Numbered from the stretch's first letter, positions 1-10,639 are shown. The stretch is DNA of 64,000 nucleotides from Watersipora subatra (GCF_963576615.1 NC_088708.1:25303191-25367190); one strand, 5' to 3'. The notes: a model not told the origin generated them from the letters alone. A program made the numbers and translations.

Positions 1-2
1 CA

Positions 3-1491
3 CTTATTGACGAGCCTGAAAGGTCTGTTTCCAATGATGTATGCATTCAACTTGTCTGCAAGGACTCTCTGATTCACAGAGCATGCTATCAGAGGCTAAA
101 AGATTTAAGGTGAGATACTGCGACTTATAATTATTCTATACAATAGTTATATTGTAACTTATTTACATAATAATTATTTAATAATTAACAAGTTTTATTA
201 AGATGAAGATCAACTTGCTCGTATTTATTTTAAAAAATAACTAAATTTCAATCCAGCCAGACATTAACTATTAGTCTTGCCCATGTTTATCGAATGGACT
301 AAGCATGCATGTATTTACTCTAGTTTATTGGTCTAAGCTGACTAAGTGCTAGTGATTTCCCCCAGTCAATGTTGTCCTGATATTCAATTAGCTACATGAA
401 GAAAGTTGGAAACCTGCTACTCACGATACACATTGTCAAGATGAAGACAAGCCACAAAAAAAATCCCAAGGTCTAATTCTGCTGTCTACTTCTCTGCATC
501 AAGACCTACACTTGAACAAAGGATGTGTGATTTGTGAAAAGAAAATGCGGTACTACTCACACAAATCAACTACTCGCTAAGTTGTCCTTCATGTAGCCAA
601 AACTGTGTGTGCTGGTATGTCCATATAGCCTGTAAATTAACTCGAGGCATGATTGTTTCATATGCTTTGATTATGAAAAGTAATTTAAAAGTGGTGTTTT
701 GTATTGTTTTGTAGTCCAGCTAGTACTAGTATGGTACCAATGGTTGGCATCACATCACATGATTTAACCTTACCTATATCGAAATATTCAAGCATGATTG
801 TGCGTAAACATCTTGCTAATTTTGCAAGCAGTGCACCTGCCTACATATGCAGATGGATTGAAGAATTCTGCTACCATCAAACAGGAAGAATGTATACTTT
901 ATAGAACTTTGATCAAGATGCTTTAGAGATGGCAAATCATAATAAGTATTATGACGAGTATACGTCATGCTTGACCTACAACTGTACAAGTAGTGAAAAT
1001 ATTGATCTTTATTGCCTCGACAGAGTCAATTAAAAAGATTGTTCAACACTTACCTATGGTACCTTGAAACTTTTTATGTAAAGGGACAAGCGGAGAGCTG
1101 TACCTCTATCTGTAGTTTTTGGATATTACAGCTTAGGTTCCCAGAGGGCAACTGAGTTAGAAACCTTTTCAAAGGACTAGTTCCTATCTATGGCAGACAT
1201 GATCAAACTACCATAAATGCAATGACTCCAAGCTATTGAGAATGTGGGACTATCCTTGTGGATGCCGTGGTGCTTATCCCAGCTCTGCCTGCCAGTTCTA
1301 CTCTTTTAATATTCCACCAACTTGCTGATACCATTCTTGATGTGTTTATTGCTCATGCTAAGAAGTACAAGGCTGCTTGCATGGATTTTGTGATTGACAA
1401 CTATTGCAAGAAGAGAATCAAGGGGAGTGGAGTGAAGCAAAGGTTTATAAGAAACTACAAAACAATCTTCATGTTAGTAATAAAGCTGTGA
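3..1491 (+). pseudogene. 5' part of a decayed cysteine-domain family gene (family X)
   Basis: Scattered plus-strand fragments resemble, in order, a protein family that I know only as uncharacterised proteins of corals and molluscs. Bases 3-110 encode the end of a first Cys/His domain (VCKDSLIHRACYQRL) and stop at a GTGAGA donor. About 490-600 encodes a second-domain start (GCVICEKKM) that runs into a stop. Bases 1258-1491 encode a stretch with DAVVLIPALP, then YKAACMDFVIDNY and KRIKGSGVKQR, matching the family's pattern of a D-x-A-x-L start, an aliphatic-D-x-Y motif and a basic S-x-K...RG-x-G segment. Frames change and stops intervene, so this is not an intact gene. It continues after the copia insertion at 6083. 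Family membership is from memory of motif order; the function is unknown. Confidence 0.45.
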
Positions 1492-1582
1492 AAATATCAA
1501 ACTGAAAAGCCTCTGTAAAGTATGGACTGGAAGCTGATGTTGGCATTCATTTTTTTACACTGTAAGACTGCTGTCAAATGTG

Positions 1583-1587
1583 ATACC
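1583..1587. repeat. Left target site duplication (ATACC) of the copia element
   Basis: ATACC directly precedes the 5' LTR and recurs directly after the 3' LTR at 6078-6082. A 5-bp duplication is typical of Ty1/copia integration, and the match is perfect. Confidence 0.93.
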
Positions 1588-1821
1588 TGTTGAAATTATT
1601 CAGCCTATAGCTCATGGTTTTTGCATTGTGTCGCTAGCATCTCATTTTATGCTCATTAGTGCATTATGCTATACTCTGGATATAGTTACCCTTTGACCTT
1701 TCCTACATTCTCTGTTTTTTGCCCTTGTGAATGACAACGCTGCCTGACCTATATTCTTAGTCAGTTGCTTGCTAACTTCTATATCAATAAAACGCACATC
1801 TATCATAAAGGAACTTCAACA
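1588..1821 (+). repeat. 5' LTR of the copia element
   Basis: It starts TGTTGAAATT and ends CTTCAACA, so the terminal inverted repeat is TGTTGAA/TTCAACA. An AATAAA polyadenylation signal lies at 1786-1791 near the LTR end. No difference from the 3' LTR was found when reading both through. Confidence 0.95.
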
Positions 1822-1835
1822 GGTTATGGGCCCAG
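1822..1835 (+). promoter_or_regulatory. Primer-binding site, internal initiator tRNA-Met type
   Basis: GGTTATGGGCCCAG abuts the 5' LTR. It is the complement of the anticodon stem-loop of eukaryotic initiator tRNA-Met (CTGGGCCCATAACC). Drosophila copia primes from this internal region rather than from the tRNA 3' end. The tRNA identity rests on recalled sequence; the position next to the LTR is seen directly. Confidence 0.85.
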
Positions 1836-1879
1836 ACACTGCACACACTGTACTCTGATATCGATATTCTGAATCCAGA

Positions 1880-4800
1880 ATGGCTGAGGAAAGGTGGACA
1901 GTTGAGAGGCTAAACAGTAACAATTACACAACGTGGAAATTTAGACTGAAACATCTACTCATCGCTAAAGACTTGTATGGATACGTTGACGGCAGCATAA
2001 AAGAACCTGATAGCACAGCGGAGCAAGGTGTCAAGGATGGATACACGAAGAAGTTCAACCAGGCTATGTCAACAATAGTACTAGCAGTCAGTGATGAACT
2101 TCTATATCTGATCACAGAATGCACAACACCTAAGCTTGCATGGGAGAAATTACAAGCTCACTTTGAAAGGGACACCCTAGCAAATAAACTCTATCTCAAG
2201 AAAAGATATTTTAGAACTGTTATGAAAGAAGGAACACTAATCGAGCAACATATAAAGTACATGAAGGAGCTAACAGATAAGCTTGGCGCAATCAAAGCTC
2301 CGATATCTGAGGAGGATCAAGTGGTTACACTGCTAGGAAGCTTACCTGAAAGCTACTCAACCTTAGTAACAGCCTTAGAAGCTCGCGTAGACGACTTATC
2401 GCTAACTAGCGTACAGCAAGCACTCTTGAACGAAGAGCAACGTCGAGAGAAAAATCTGCCTACCACTACGAATGATCTTGATGCTAGAAGACAGACTACT
2501 CCTGATGTCGCCCTGACAGCAGGTAGATATGGCAGAAAATTGAGTCTCACTTGTTACGAATGTGGACAACTTGGGCACATTAGACGTAATTGCTCAAGGC
2601 TAACCCAAAAATCGATCGGTCACAGAACTCAGGAACATAAGGCCAAACAAGCTGCGGTGAAGGATGACGATTTTGCCTTCATGATGAATGCTGGTAGCTG
2701 TGAACAGTCTGATACGGCCAAGCCTAATCGTTGGCTAATAGATTCAGGAGCTACTCGACACATGACTCCTGATAGGGTGAAATTCAAGAGCTACACCATG
2801 TACAGTACACCAGAGAAAGTTGCTCTTGGAGACGGTCATATAGTTGACGCTATTGGGGCAGGAAATGTAGAAGTTCTTGTCAAAACCAGTCGAAAGGTAA
2901 CCAATTTATGCACCATACATGATGTTCTACATGTACCTGACCTGAAAGCTAATCTGTTTTCTGTGAGGTCTGCTGCAGAGAGAGATACCATGGTACAATT
3001 TGGTCATACGCGCTGTTGGCTAAAGAACAAACATGGCAAAGTCAAGGCTATGGGGACTTTGGTTGATAAACTGTACTACCTAGACACTGAAGCACCGAAT
3101 CACAATGCTTCCGTTGCGCAAACTGACCTATGGCATCAACGCCTTTCTCATGCTGGTATGCAAACTATCCAACATGCTTACCGTAACAACCTAGTCTTAG
3201 GTGCTGATCTATCTAATGTGCATGCAAATATTTGTGAACCTTGCATCATGGGTAAAATGTCTCGCAAGCCTTTTAAATCTGTACCTGTAAGAAGTACTAG
3301 GCCTCTAGAGTTAGTACACTCAGATGTTTGTGGTCCAATGCAAAACGTATCAATAGGTGGCAGCCGATATTTTGTATCCTTCATTGATGACTATACCCGC
3401 TTTGTACATGTGTATTTTCTCAGAGAAAAATCTGATGTCTTTGACAGGTTTAGAGAATTTGAATCATTAGTGACCAACCAAACTGGGCTCAGGATTGGCA
3501 CACTACGTAGTGACGGTGGTGGTGAATATGTCAATAGTGACTTTGAACAATATCTAGTGTTACAGGGTATACATCACGAACTGACCATTCGATATTCTCC
3601 TGAGCAAAATGGAGTGGCAGAACGGTACAATCGTACCATTTGCGAGTCAGGTCGGGCTATGCTAAATCAGTCTGGTCTACCTAAACGTTTTTGGGCAGAA
3701 GCAATCGCGACCGCCGTATATGTCAGGAATCGTCTACCTACGAGTAGCCTAGCCATGAAGACAACTCCGCACGAGATGTGGTATGGCAGGAAACCTGCAA
3801 TTAGTCACCTAAAAGTGTTTGGATGTGTCTGCTATGCTCATATACCTGATCAACTTCGCCAAAAATTGGATGATAAGGCAGAGAGTATGGTATTCGTTGG
3901 ATATAGCACAAGGTCTAAAGGCTACAGACTCTATGACCCTCGTACCATGAAGGTTGTCACCCGAAGAGATGTTCAATTTCACGAAAAAAGGTTTGACCTC
4001 CTAGATGAGCAGACAACTCCTAAGCCAGCTCAGAGTATAGATATAAATGTGACACCAACGCCGCCTACGCTCGATAGCTCCTTGGATAGAGTGACACATC
4101 AACTCCGACGTTCAGAACGGCATCACCAACCTCCTCAACGCTACGGAATTGATGAGTACGCAAGCAGTATTATACATCACTCTGCATGTTTAGCTGGAGA
4201 GATAATCGAACCATCAAGTTACGCGGATGCAATAAACAATCCTCAATCGAGCCATTGGCTAGATGCAGCTAGATCTGAGTACCAGGCACTGATGGAAAAT
4301 GAAACATGGTCATTAGTGGAGTTGCCCAAGAATCGCAAAGCCATTGGATGCAAGTGGGTGTTCAAAGCAAAATACACTGCCAGTGGTGAGGTCGAGCGAT
4401 TCAAGGGCCGGCTAGTAGCAAAAGGCTATGCACAGATGCCAGGTATTGACTATGAAGAAACCTATGCACCAGTCGTAAAATATTCCTCTTTGAGAACGCT
4501 CTTGTCCTATGCCATTGCTAACGAGATGGTGATACATCAAATGGATGTAGTTACTGCATTCCTAAACGGTAACCTTAATGAAGAACTGTACATGGCACAA
4601 CCGGAAGGTTTTGTGAAACCAGGAGAGGAAAACTTGGTATGCCGACTCAACAAATCCATCTATGGTCTAAAACAGTCCCCGCGGTGCTGGAACATAGTGC
4701 TAGATACATTTCTCAAATCTCTGAACTTTACTCAATCAAATGCAGATCAGTGTGTATACATTCGCAACAATAATGAGCAGAAGACAATTATTGCAGTTTA

Positions 4801-5740
4801 TGTAGATGACCTTGTCATCATTGCTAACCTGGAGAGTGATGTGAAGAAAGTCAAGACCGCACTTGCTAACAGATTTCAGATGAAAGACTTGGGAGAGCTT
4901 CACTACTGTTTAGGTATTAATGTTCTGCATCAAGGCAGCACTCTAAAGTTGTGTCAGAAAAGTTATGTTGAACAGATCCTTAGGAAATATGGTATGGAAC
5001 ATGCTAAACCTGTTGCAACACCAGCGGCCACTGATGTTCGACTGCAAAGGGATGATGGAAGCAAACCTGTAGATCCTGTCAGTTACCAATCTATTGTAGG
5101 GAGTCTTTTGTACGCCTCTATAGCTACTCGACCAGATATAGCACATTCTGTGGGAGTGTTATCAAAATTCAACTCATGCCCTACAGAAACGCATTTGACA
5201 GCCGCCAAACGTGTACTCCGATATTTGAAAAACACTGCTGATTATGGAATGACTTACCACAAGTCAAAAGGTGAAATTGAAGGCTTCTCAGATGCAAGCT
5301 GGGGTGATGACTATGATAATCGTCGCTCTACATCTGGGTATGTATTCATGAACAATGGTGGGAGTATTAGCTGGATGAGCAAACAACAAAGCACAGTGGC
5401 ACTGTCAACAGCTGAGTCCGAGTACATAGCATTATTTAATGCTACTAAAGAAGCTGTGTGGTTACGCCATCTGCACAGAGATATTACACAAACAACTTCT
5501 GCACCCACAATTATTCAAGTTGACAATCAGTCAGCAATATCCATCGCCAATTTTGCCAAAAACAATAAGCGTACCAAACACATGGACATAAAATTTCATT
5601 ACACTCGCGAAGCGATAGCCGACAAATCCATTGCTACAACGTATTGCCCGACTGCGAATATGTTAGCAGACATATTTACCAAGCCTTTAGCCAAGGACAG
5701 ATTCATTTATCTCCGAGCCCAGTTAGGTATTTCAGTCTAA
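1880..5740 (+). CDS. Copia Gag-Pol polyprotein, 1286 aa, intact
   Basis: A single uninterrupted frame starts 45 nt after the primer-binding site. Domain order is that of Ty1/copia, with integrase before reverse transcriptase. Gag begins with an RLNSNNYTTW-type segment. A CCHC zinc knuckle lies at C225-C238. The aspartic protease has IDSGATRH with catalytic D288. The integrase has its H...C finger (H419, CEPC at 452) and the catalytic triad D482, D545, E581 with the usual 35-residue last spacing. The reverse transcriptase active site YVDD is at 974-977. RNase H has D1138, E1179 and D1215. No stop, frameshift or missing catalytic residue was seen, so the protein is predicted to be active in replication and integration. 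Gag and Pol are in one frame, so no frameshift separates them. Confidence 0.96.
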   Translation: MAEERWTVERLNSNNYTTWKFRLKHLLIAKDLYGYVDGSIKEPDSTAEQGVKDGYTKKFNQAMSTIVLAVSDELLYLITECTTPKLAWEKLQAHFERDTLANKLYLKKRYFRTVMKEGTLIEQHIKYMKELTDKLGAIKAPISEEDQVVTLLGSLPESYSTLVTALEARVDDLSLTSVQQALLNEEQRREKNLPTTTNDLDARRQTTPDVALTAGRYGRKLSLTCYECGQLGHIRRNCSRLTQKSIGHRTQEHKAKQAAVKDDDFAFMMNAGSCEQSDTAKPNRWLIDSGATRHMTPDRVKFKSYTMYSTPEKVALGDGHIVDAIGAGNVEVLVKTSRKVTNLCTIHDVLHVPDLKANLFSVRSAAERDTMVQFGHTRCWLKNKHGKVKAMGTLVDKLYYLDTEAPNHNASVAQTDLWHQRLSHAGMQTIQHAYRNNLVLGADLSNVHANICEPCIMGKMSRKPFKSVPVRSTRPLELVHSDVCGPMQNVSIGGSRYFVSFIDDYTRFVHVYFLREKSDVFDRFREFESLVTNQTGLRIGTLRSDGGGEYVNSDFEQYLVLQGIHHELTIRYSPEQNGVAERYNRTICESGRAMLNQSGLPKRFWAEAIATAVYVRNRLPTSSLAMKTTPHEMWYGRKPAISHLKVFGCVCYAHIPDQLRQKLDDKAESMVFVGYSTRSKGYRLYDPRTMKVVTRRDVQFHEKRFDLLDEQTTPKPAQSIDINVTPTPPTLDSSLDRVTHQLRRSERHHQPPQRYGIDEYASSIIHHSACLAGEIIEPSSYADAINNPQSSHWLDAARSEYQALMENETWSLVELPKNRKAIGCKWVFKAKYTASGEVERFKGRLVAKGYAQMPGIDYEETYAPVVKYSSLRTLLSYAIANEMVIHQMDVVTAFLNGNLNEELYMAQPEGFVKPGEENLVCRLNKSIYGLKQSPRCWNIVLDTFLKSLNFTQSNADQCVYIRNNNEQKTIIAVYVDDLVIIANLESDVKKVKTALANRFQMKDLGELHYCLGINVLHQGSTLKLCQKSYVEQILRKYGMEHAKPVATPAATDVRLQRDDGSKPVDPVSYQSIVGSLLYASIATRPDIAHSVGVLSKFNSCPTETHLTAAKRVLRYLKNTADYGMTYHKSKGEIEGFSDASWGDDYDNRRSTSGYVFMNNGGSISWMSKQQSTVALSTAESEYIALFNATKEAVWLRHLHRDITQTTSAPTIIQVDNQSAISIANFAKNNKRTKHMDIKFHYTREAIADKSIATTYCPTANMLADIFTKPLAKDRFIYLRAQLGISV

Positions 5741-5834
5741 TGTGCTCGTCTATTACCGTGTTTATTATGTCTATATGTAGGCCTATGTACATTTGGTAGT
5801 CATTTACTTCTGTGTCGCAAAAAATGCATGATCT

Positions 5835-5843
5835 ATGTGGGAG
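5835..5843 (+). promoter_or_regulatory. Probable polypurine tract before the 3' LTR
   Basis: A short purine run (GTGGGAG) directly abuts the 3' LTR, the position of the plus-strand primer. It is short and contains a T, so the assignment rests mainly on position. Confidence 0.5.
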
Positions 5844-6077
5844 TGTTGAAATTATTCAGCCTATAGCTCATGGTTTTTGCATTGTGTCGCTAGCATCTCA
5901 TTTTATGCTCATTAGTGCATTATGCTATACTCTGGATATAGTTACCCTTTGACCTTTCCTACATTCTCTGTTTTTTGCCCTTGTGAATGACAACGCTGCC
6001 TGACCTATATTCTTAGTCAGTTGCTTGCTAACTTCTATATCAATAAAACGCACATCTATCATAAAGGAACTTCAACA
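5844..6077 (+). repeat. 3' LTR of the copia element
   Basis: This 234-bp copy is identical to 1588-1821 as far as can be read. It is followed directly by ATACC (6078-6082), the second copy of the target duplication. Confidence 0.95.
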
Positions 6078-6082
6078 ATACC

Positions 6083-6843
6083 CTGATACTCTACACTACA
6101 GCAGCATGATTATGCTACCGGCATAAGTATTAACCCTTATGCTCAACCCAGCACTATAATAGAGGAGACTACTTTAGCTTGTGATTACAAAGAGGCAGAC
6201 ACGCATCTCATGCTGCTTGCATGTCACGCTGCTGATGAATATTCATAGGCAAATCTTTTGACATAGGCGTTGCTATAATGGCACTTGCCCATGGTAAAAA
6301 TGCTAGTTGCTGACTCTGTTTTTCTTATTCGACAGAGGGAAGTGGCTATTAGATGTCAGGGCAATGGCCACTAAGCTTAGAGATAATCTACTAATGTGAA
6401 AGTTCCATAGGTTTGCATGTTTTCTCTGGCTGTGATGCAGTTTCATCCTTTGCAGGCAAAGGGAAAATAGTCGTAGGAAACTCATCAAAACAAATGTAGA
6501 TTGTCAGCAGGCAATGAAAGGACGCGGAAAATCATTCAATTTTCGAGGCAATTTTATTCTCTTTGTGAGACTCACACATGCCAACTCTATGGCAAAAAAG
6601 ATAGTACCTAGGAAAATGGCACAGACTTCAACTGACTAAAGTGCAGGCTATTTGTGTCCAGGTCTGGAGCAAGTCAGTTTCTTCCTGCCATCAATCGCTG
6701 AAAGAACATGCACATTGTGCCCATTATGTAGCAGCTACCTACATACTGTATATGGAAAGAGTCAACAACACAACTTGGCAATGCACCATTTCTTTTATTA
6801 CATGGGTGGATACTGGGTAAAGAAAACAATGAGTATGCAGTGA
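6083..6843 (+). pseudogene. 3' part of the decayed family X gene
   Basis: This continues the fragment interrupted by copia. At 6180-6245 a frame reads KEADTHLMLLACHAADEY, close to the family's EEADTR-x-LLHA-x-HAA motif. About 6260-6290 reads DIGVAIMALAHG, at the place of the family's DTDV-x-x-LA motif, in another frame and with the second acidic residue replaced by glycine. A further shift gives RLFFLFDRGKWLLDV at about 6315-6360. A segment with TVYGKSQQHNLAMHHFF at 6730-6800 may be the next block. At least two frameshifts and a stop show it is dead. The downstream limit is uncertain. Confidence 0.42.
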
Positions 6844-6966
6844 AGTGTCATACCAGAATTATCGCCCCACTCGATATTCCACAAGCAGTTCTAAGTGAGT
6901 GTCAAAAATCCAGCTGTTGAGGGAACAGATGTGCCGGTATTGTGGCAAAGCTGCCTTATAAGTGCT

Positions 6967-7368
6967 ACTGACCGAGCATCAAAAATTATTGGGATTGGCT
7001 TACCAGGGTGTAAAAGTTGAGAGAAGGCACCCACAAGTCTATTTATCGGCTCGGCCTCGAGTCTGTTCATCAGCTCGCCCTTGAGTCTGTTTATCGGCTT
7101 GCCCTCGAGTCTGTTCATCAACTCACCCTTGAGTCTGTTTATCGACTTGCCCTCGAGCCTGTTTTTCGGCTTGCCCTCGAGTCTGTTTAACGGCTCGCCC
7201 TCGAGTCTGTTTATAGGCTAGACTGTGAGACTGCTTATCGACTCGCCTTCAAATCTGCCTATCAGCTGGCCCTCGAGTCTGCACATCGGCTCGACCTCTA
7301 GTCCGTTTATCGGCTAGTCCTCAAGTCTGTTTATTGGCTCGCCCTCAAGTCTGTTTACCAAAATTAAA
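6967..7368. repeat. 24-bp minisatellite array 1 with its leader
   Basis: A leader beginning ACTGACCGAGCATCA is followed from about 7038 by roughly 13 diverged copies of a 24-bp unit (core GTCTGTTTATCGGCTCGCCC then TCGA). The unit length is a multiple of three, which creates spurious open frames. The same leader and unit recur at 10303-10616. The array runs straight into gypsy pol sequence at about 7370. Confidence 0.85.
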
Positions 7369-7369
7369 G

Positions 7370-9290
7370 CTGTGAGTAAATGGCCCTTGCCCAAATATAT
7401 GTCAGAGCCTTCCTGGGCACTTGTGGGTATTACCGCAGGTTCATTGCAAATTATGCTGACCTATCTGGACTTCTGAGCCAGTTGTGCTCTACCTGAGTAG
7501 GATTCCACTGGGACGACTAGTGTCAGGGCGCCTTTTAAACTCTTACAAAGCATCTGATGACAGCACCTGTGCTGGTATACCCAAACTACTCAAACCATTC
7601 ATTCTAGATACCGACGCTAGCCAAGTGGCTTCAGAAGCGGTTATGTCACAAGAACAAGATGGTTAAGAAAGACTATTTGCGTACTATTGCAAGATGCACT
7701 CACCTAAAGAAACATGACGTGGCTAGAGATACTGGCTATTGTGAAGGCCCTAAAACATTTCAGTTCGCAACAGTATGGACGAAAGTTTGAGATATGTACC
7801 GACCATACCAGTTTACCACGGTTACTTCAAGCTTCAACTCCAACAGGCCAGCTAGTTCGATTGTTTGAAATACTCTCAGAACTTGAATTTACCCTGAAAC
7901 ACCGCAAGGGACTCAAACATAACAATGCAGATGGACTAAGTCGGCAGATCTGCCAAGATTGCAAGCAATGCCCATGCTATTATGCCCCGGAAGAATTTTA
8001 GCCAGAATTTCAGAATTAAGCCAGTACGTATAGATGCAGTATTCACTCTTCCAGTGAGACGTCAAATTGAGTTCACTAAAGCCCAGGAACTGGATAAACA
8101 CATTGGGGAGGTGTATTAAGAGGTCCGGGATCAAAAATGACCTTCAGACCAATACCTAGGATGGCAGGTAGAAAAGCTGATGAAATTATGAGATCACTTA
8201 AATATGGATGAATCTGGTTTACTGCAAGTAGAGTTGCTCTATCAAGGTAGACAAGCCACATGGGCGATATGCCCCGTGTTAAACAAAAAGAAAGAACGAG
8301 AATGGCGCACCAAGCTGCCCATGTCAGATTCAATAAGAACCTGACCATAATTTGCCAAAATTGGTTCTAGCCTGGCATGACAAGTTATGTCCGGTAGTTG
8401 TGGAATGGATGTGTTGCTTGTCAGAAAGCAAAACCAGCAAACCACCGACACTTTAATTGCCAAAACAGACTAGGGGTTAGAAGGCCATGGGAGGTTATAG
8501 TAGTAGTTTATGTGGTGTCTGGCCAGAGACTACCGAGGGTAACACTCAAGTTTTAGTGCTAGCGGACCACTTCACCAGATAATACGATGCCATTCCAATC
8601 CGTGATGGCCAGGTCTCGACAGTAGCTAAGGTTCTGCATGAGCGAATATTTAATTACTTTGGGATTCCTGAAATAACACCCACAGACCAAAGGACACATT
8701 TTAAATCAGCTCTATTCAGGGCATGCTGTTATCTGTCCCTATCATCCACAGGCAAACTCCATAGTGGAGAGGTTAACTTGAACGTTGGAGGAATCCTTAA
8801 GGGCTATGCAGGCCAAATGAGAACACATGGAATGGGATCATTTAGTGTCTCAAATCATGTGGACCATACGGGCTACGCCTCATCAAAGCACGGGAGAGGC
8901 CCCAAACTCATTGATGCTAGGGTAAGATGTCCGACTGCCACATGACCTGCTGGTCAACTATCCAATCAGGATAGTTTGCATGGAAGACGAATATACAGTA
9001 TAATTACAAAAAGACATGTAGACTGTATGCATAAGACTATGACCTCAGCAAAAACACAAACCCCGAACAGACAAAAGTCAAGAAGAACAAAATTTTGTTG
9101 CAGGTGATCAAGTCTGGCTCAAATTATATTTCAAGACAAAAGGTAGAGGAACAAAACTCTAACCCAAATATGTTGGGCACTACTGCATTACAAAATCTCT
9201 GCCCTACCAAACATACAAGACAGAAAATTGTCAATGTAGCACGAAGGCAGGATTAAACTATATCAGGAAGCTGGTGAAAACACTTCTCCA
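7370..9290 (+). pseudogene. Decayed Ty3/gypsy retrotransposon, pol region
   Basis: Fragments follow the Ty3/gypsy pol order. About 7370-7480 reads KIKAVSKWPLP, then in another frame CGYYRRFIANYADLSGLL, the end of reverse transcriptase. About 7600-7640 has FILDTDASQVASEAV, the start of RNase H. Bases 7714-8001 hold the rest of RNase H (ALKHF, CTDHTSLPRLL, ADGLSRQ). At 8380-8460 a zinc-finger remnant reads GCVACQKAKPANH, and about 8560-8790 holds integrase core pieces (VLADHFTR, FGIPEITPTDQ, CPYHPQANSIVERL). Stops and frameshifts are frequent. Gag, protease and most of the reverse transcriptase are missing on the left, where the 24-bp array begins. Confidence 0.85.
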
Positions 9291-9539
9291 GGAAAAAACA
9301 CTCAAGTCCATGGACCAAGCTTGGCAGAGAGTAAATAAGATACAGCAACCTGTCTTGGGCCTAAACCACAAGTAGCAGAAACGTTGGCCCAGCAAACAAA
9401 CACTGATGTAAAGCAGCGGACCTTTAGGGTAACTAAGAAGCCAACGCACTTACAAAATTATTGGCTTAGCAAAATATAAGCAGACGATGATAAGCCATCA
9501 ACTATTCTGAGACAGAAATCTATCTTAGGAAGGGGGCAG

Positions 9540-10265
9540 TGTAATAAAAAAAGTTGGCAATAAATACGACACAGAGTTCCCGCCATTGTCATCCTGGAAC
9601 AAAGCTCTTGAGACAGCCCTAAATGGTGGCCCTGAAGAGAGTCAAGATGGGAGAGGGGAATGAATGAAGTGACTATTAGTTGGTACCCATATTTATAAGC
9701 AGCAAGCATGCGTAATAAAGCTGGTGAGGCGTTCCATGGATAAGTCTAGAACTCGGCCACTCCAAATTGCTGACTCTATGCACCTATATTACGCTGTGTG
9801 AGATTTGATTTATCGCGGTTTATTCAAATACTAGCTACAATGCGCTCGCTTAACATATGACCATTGTAGTATATAAGTATGTTTCATAGTAGCAACTTTC
9901 ATGTTAACCATTTATTACCATCCCATTTTAAGACTTGCATGTTACTATATAAACACTCAGAAAATTGTTAATACTCATGTTACGTGATTAGTTAGTGACA
10001 AAATATTATCGTTTCTGTGTTCGAAATATGTTATTATAGCAACAGTTGACCACATTATTGTGCAGCCAATCAACTGTGGATTCTTCCCTTGGTTTGCTAT
10101 ATAATCTTTTAACTTTGCCATTGCTTGGTATTCCACTGCTTATCGCTGTGAGTTATAGTACTAATAAAGATACTGCATTATTTAACTATAGCTCTGCTTG
10201 GTTGTTCAAAGAAAAGCAAAGTATCAAATTCTTGACATTGTTTCTGACTTTAGCATTTTGATATC
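9540..10265 (+). repeat. Candidate 3' LTR of the gypsy element
   Basis: A purine-rich tract (AGGAAGGGGGCAG, 9527-9539) is followed by TGTAATAAAA, the expected polypurine tract plus TG-start of a 3' LTR. The region then lacks coding sequence until a possible TGATATCA end near 10265. No 5' LTR is present to confirm the limits, so the right end is a guess. Confidence 0.35.
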
Positions 10266-10302
10266 AGTCAGCCTATCATAGCTGCATTCACTATTAGTAC
10301 TA

Positions 10303-10616
10303 CTGACCGAACATCAAGAATTATTGCGATTGGCTTACTAGGGTGTAAAAGTTGGGAGAAGGCAACCACGAGTCTGTTTATTGGCTCGCCTTGGAGTCTG
10401 TTTATGGGCTTACCTTCGAGTCTGTTTATCCACTCGCCCTTAAGTCTGTTTATCGACTCGCCCTCAAGTTTTTGTATCGACTCGCCCTTGAGTCAGTTTA
10501 TTGGCTTGCCCTCGAGTCTGTTAATCGGCTTGCTCTCGAGTCTGTTTATCGGCTCGCCCTCGATTATGTTTATCGGCTCACCCTTGAGTCTGTTTATTGG
10601 CTTGCCCTTGAGTTGG
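10303..10616. repeat. 24-bp minisatellite array 2 with the same leader
   Basis: It begins with the leader seen at 6967 (ACTGACCGA-CATCA...GGCTTAC...GGGTGTAAAAGTTG), then about ten copies of the same 24-bp unit. It lies on the far side of the gypsy remnant. The open frame with an eight-residue period (LALESVYR) comes from the repeat length, not from a gene. Confidence 0.85.
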
Positions 10617-10639
10617 GAACTGTCTACCCTTGCCTAGGA

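Larger units (their letters stand above)
1588..6077 (+). mobile_element. Complete Ty1/copia LTR retrotransposon, 4490 bp
   Basis: Two 234-bp LTRs (1588-1821 and 5844-6077) read as identical base for base. Both begin TG and end CA and are flanked by ATACC on each side. A primer-binding site follows the 5' LTR directly, and one open frame holds gag and pol. Identical LTRs mean little or no time since insertion, because LTRs are copied from one template and then diverge. The element sits in a decayed family X copy, whose two parts it separates (3-1491 and 6083-6843). All parts needed for autonomous movement are visible. Confidence 0.96.
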
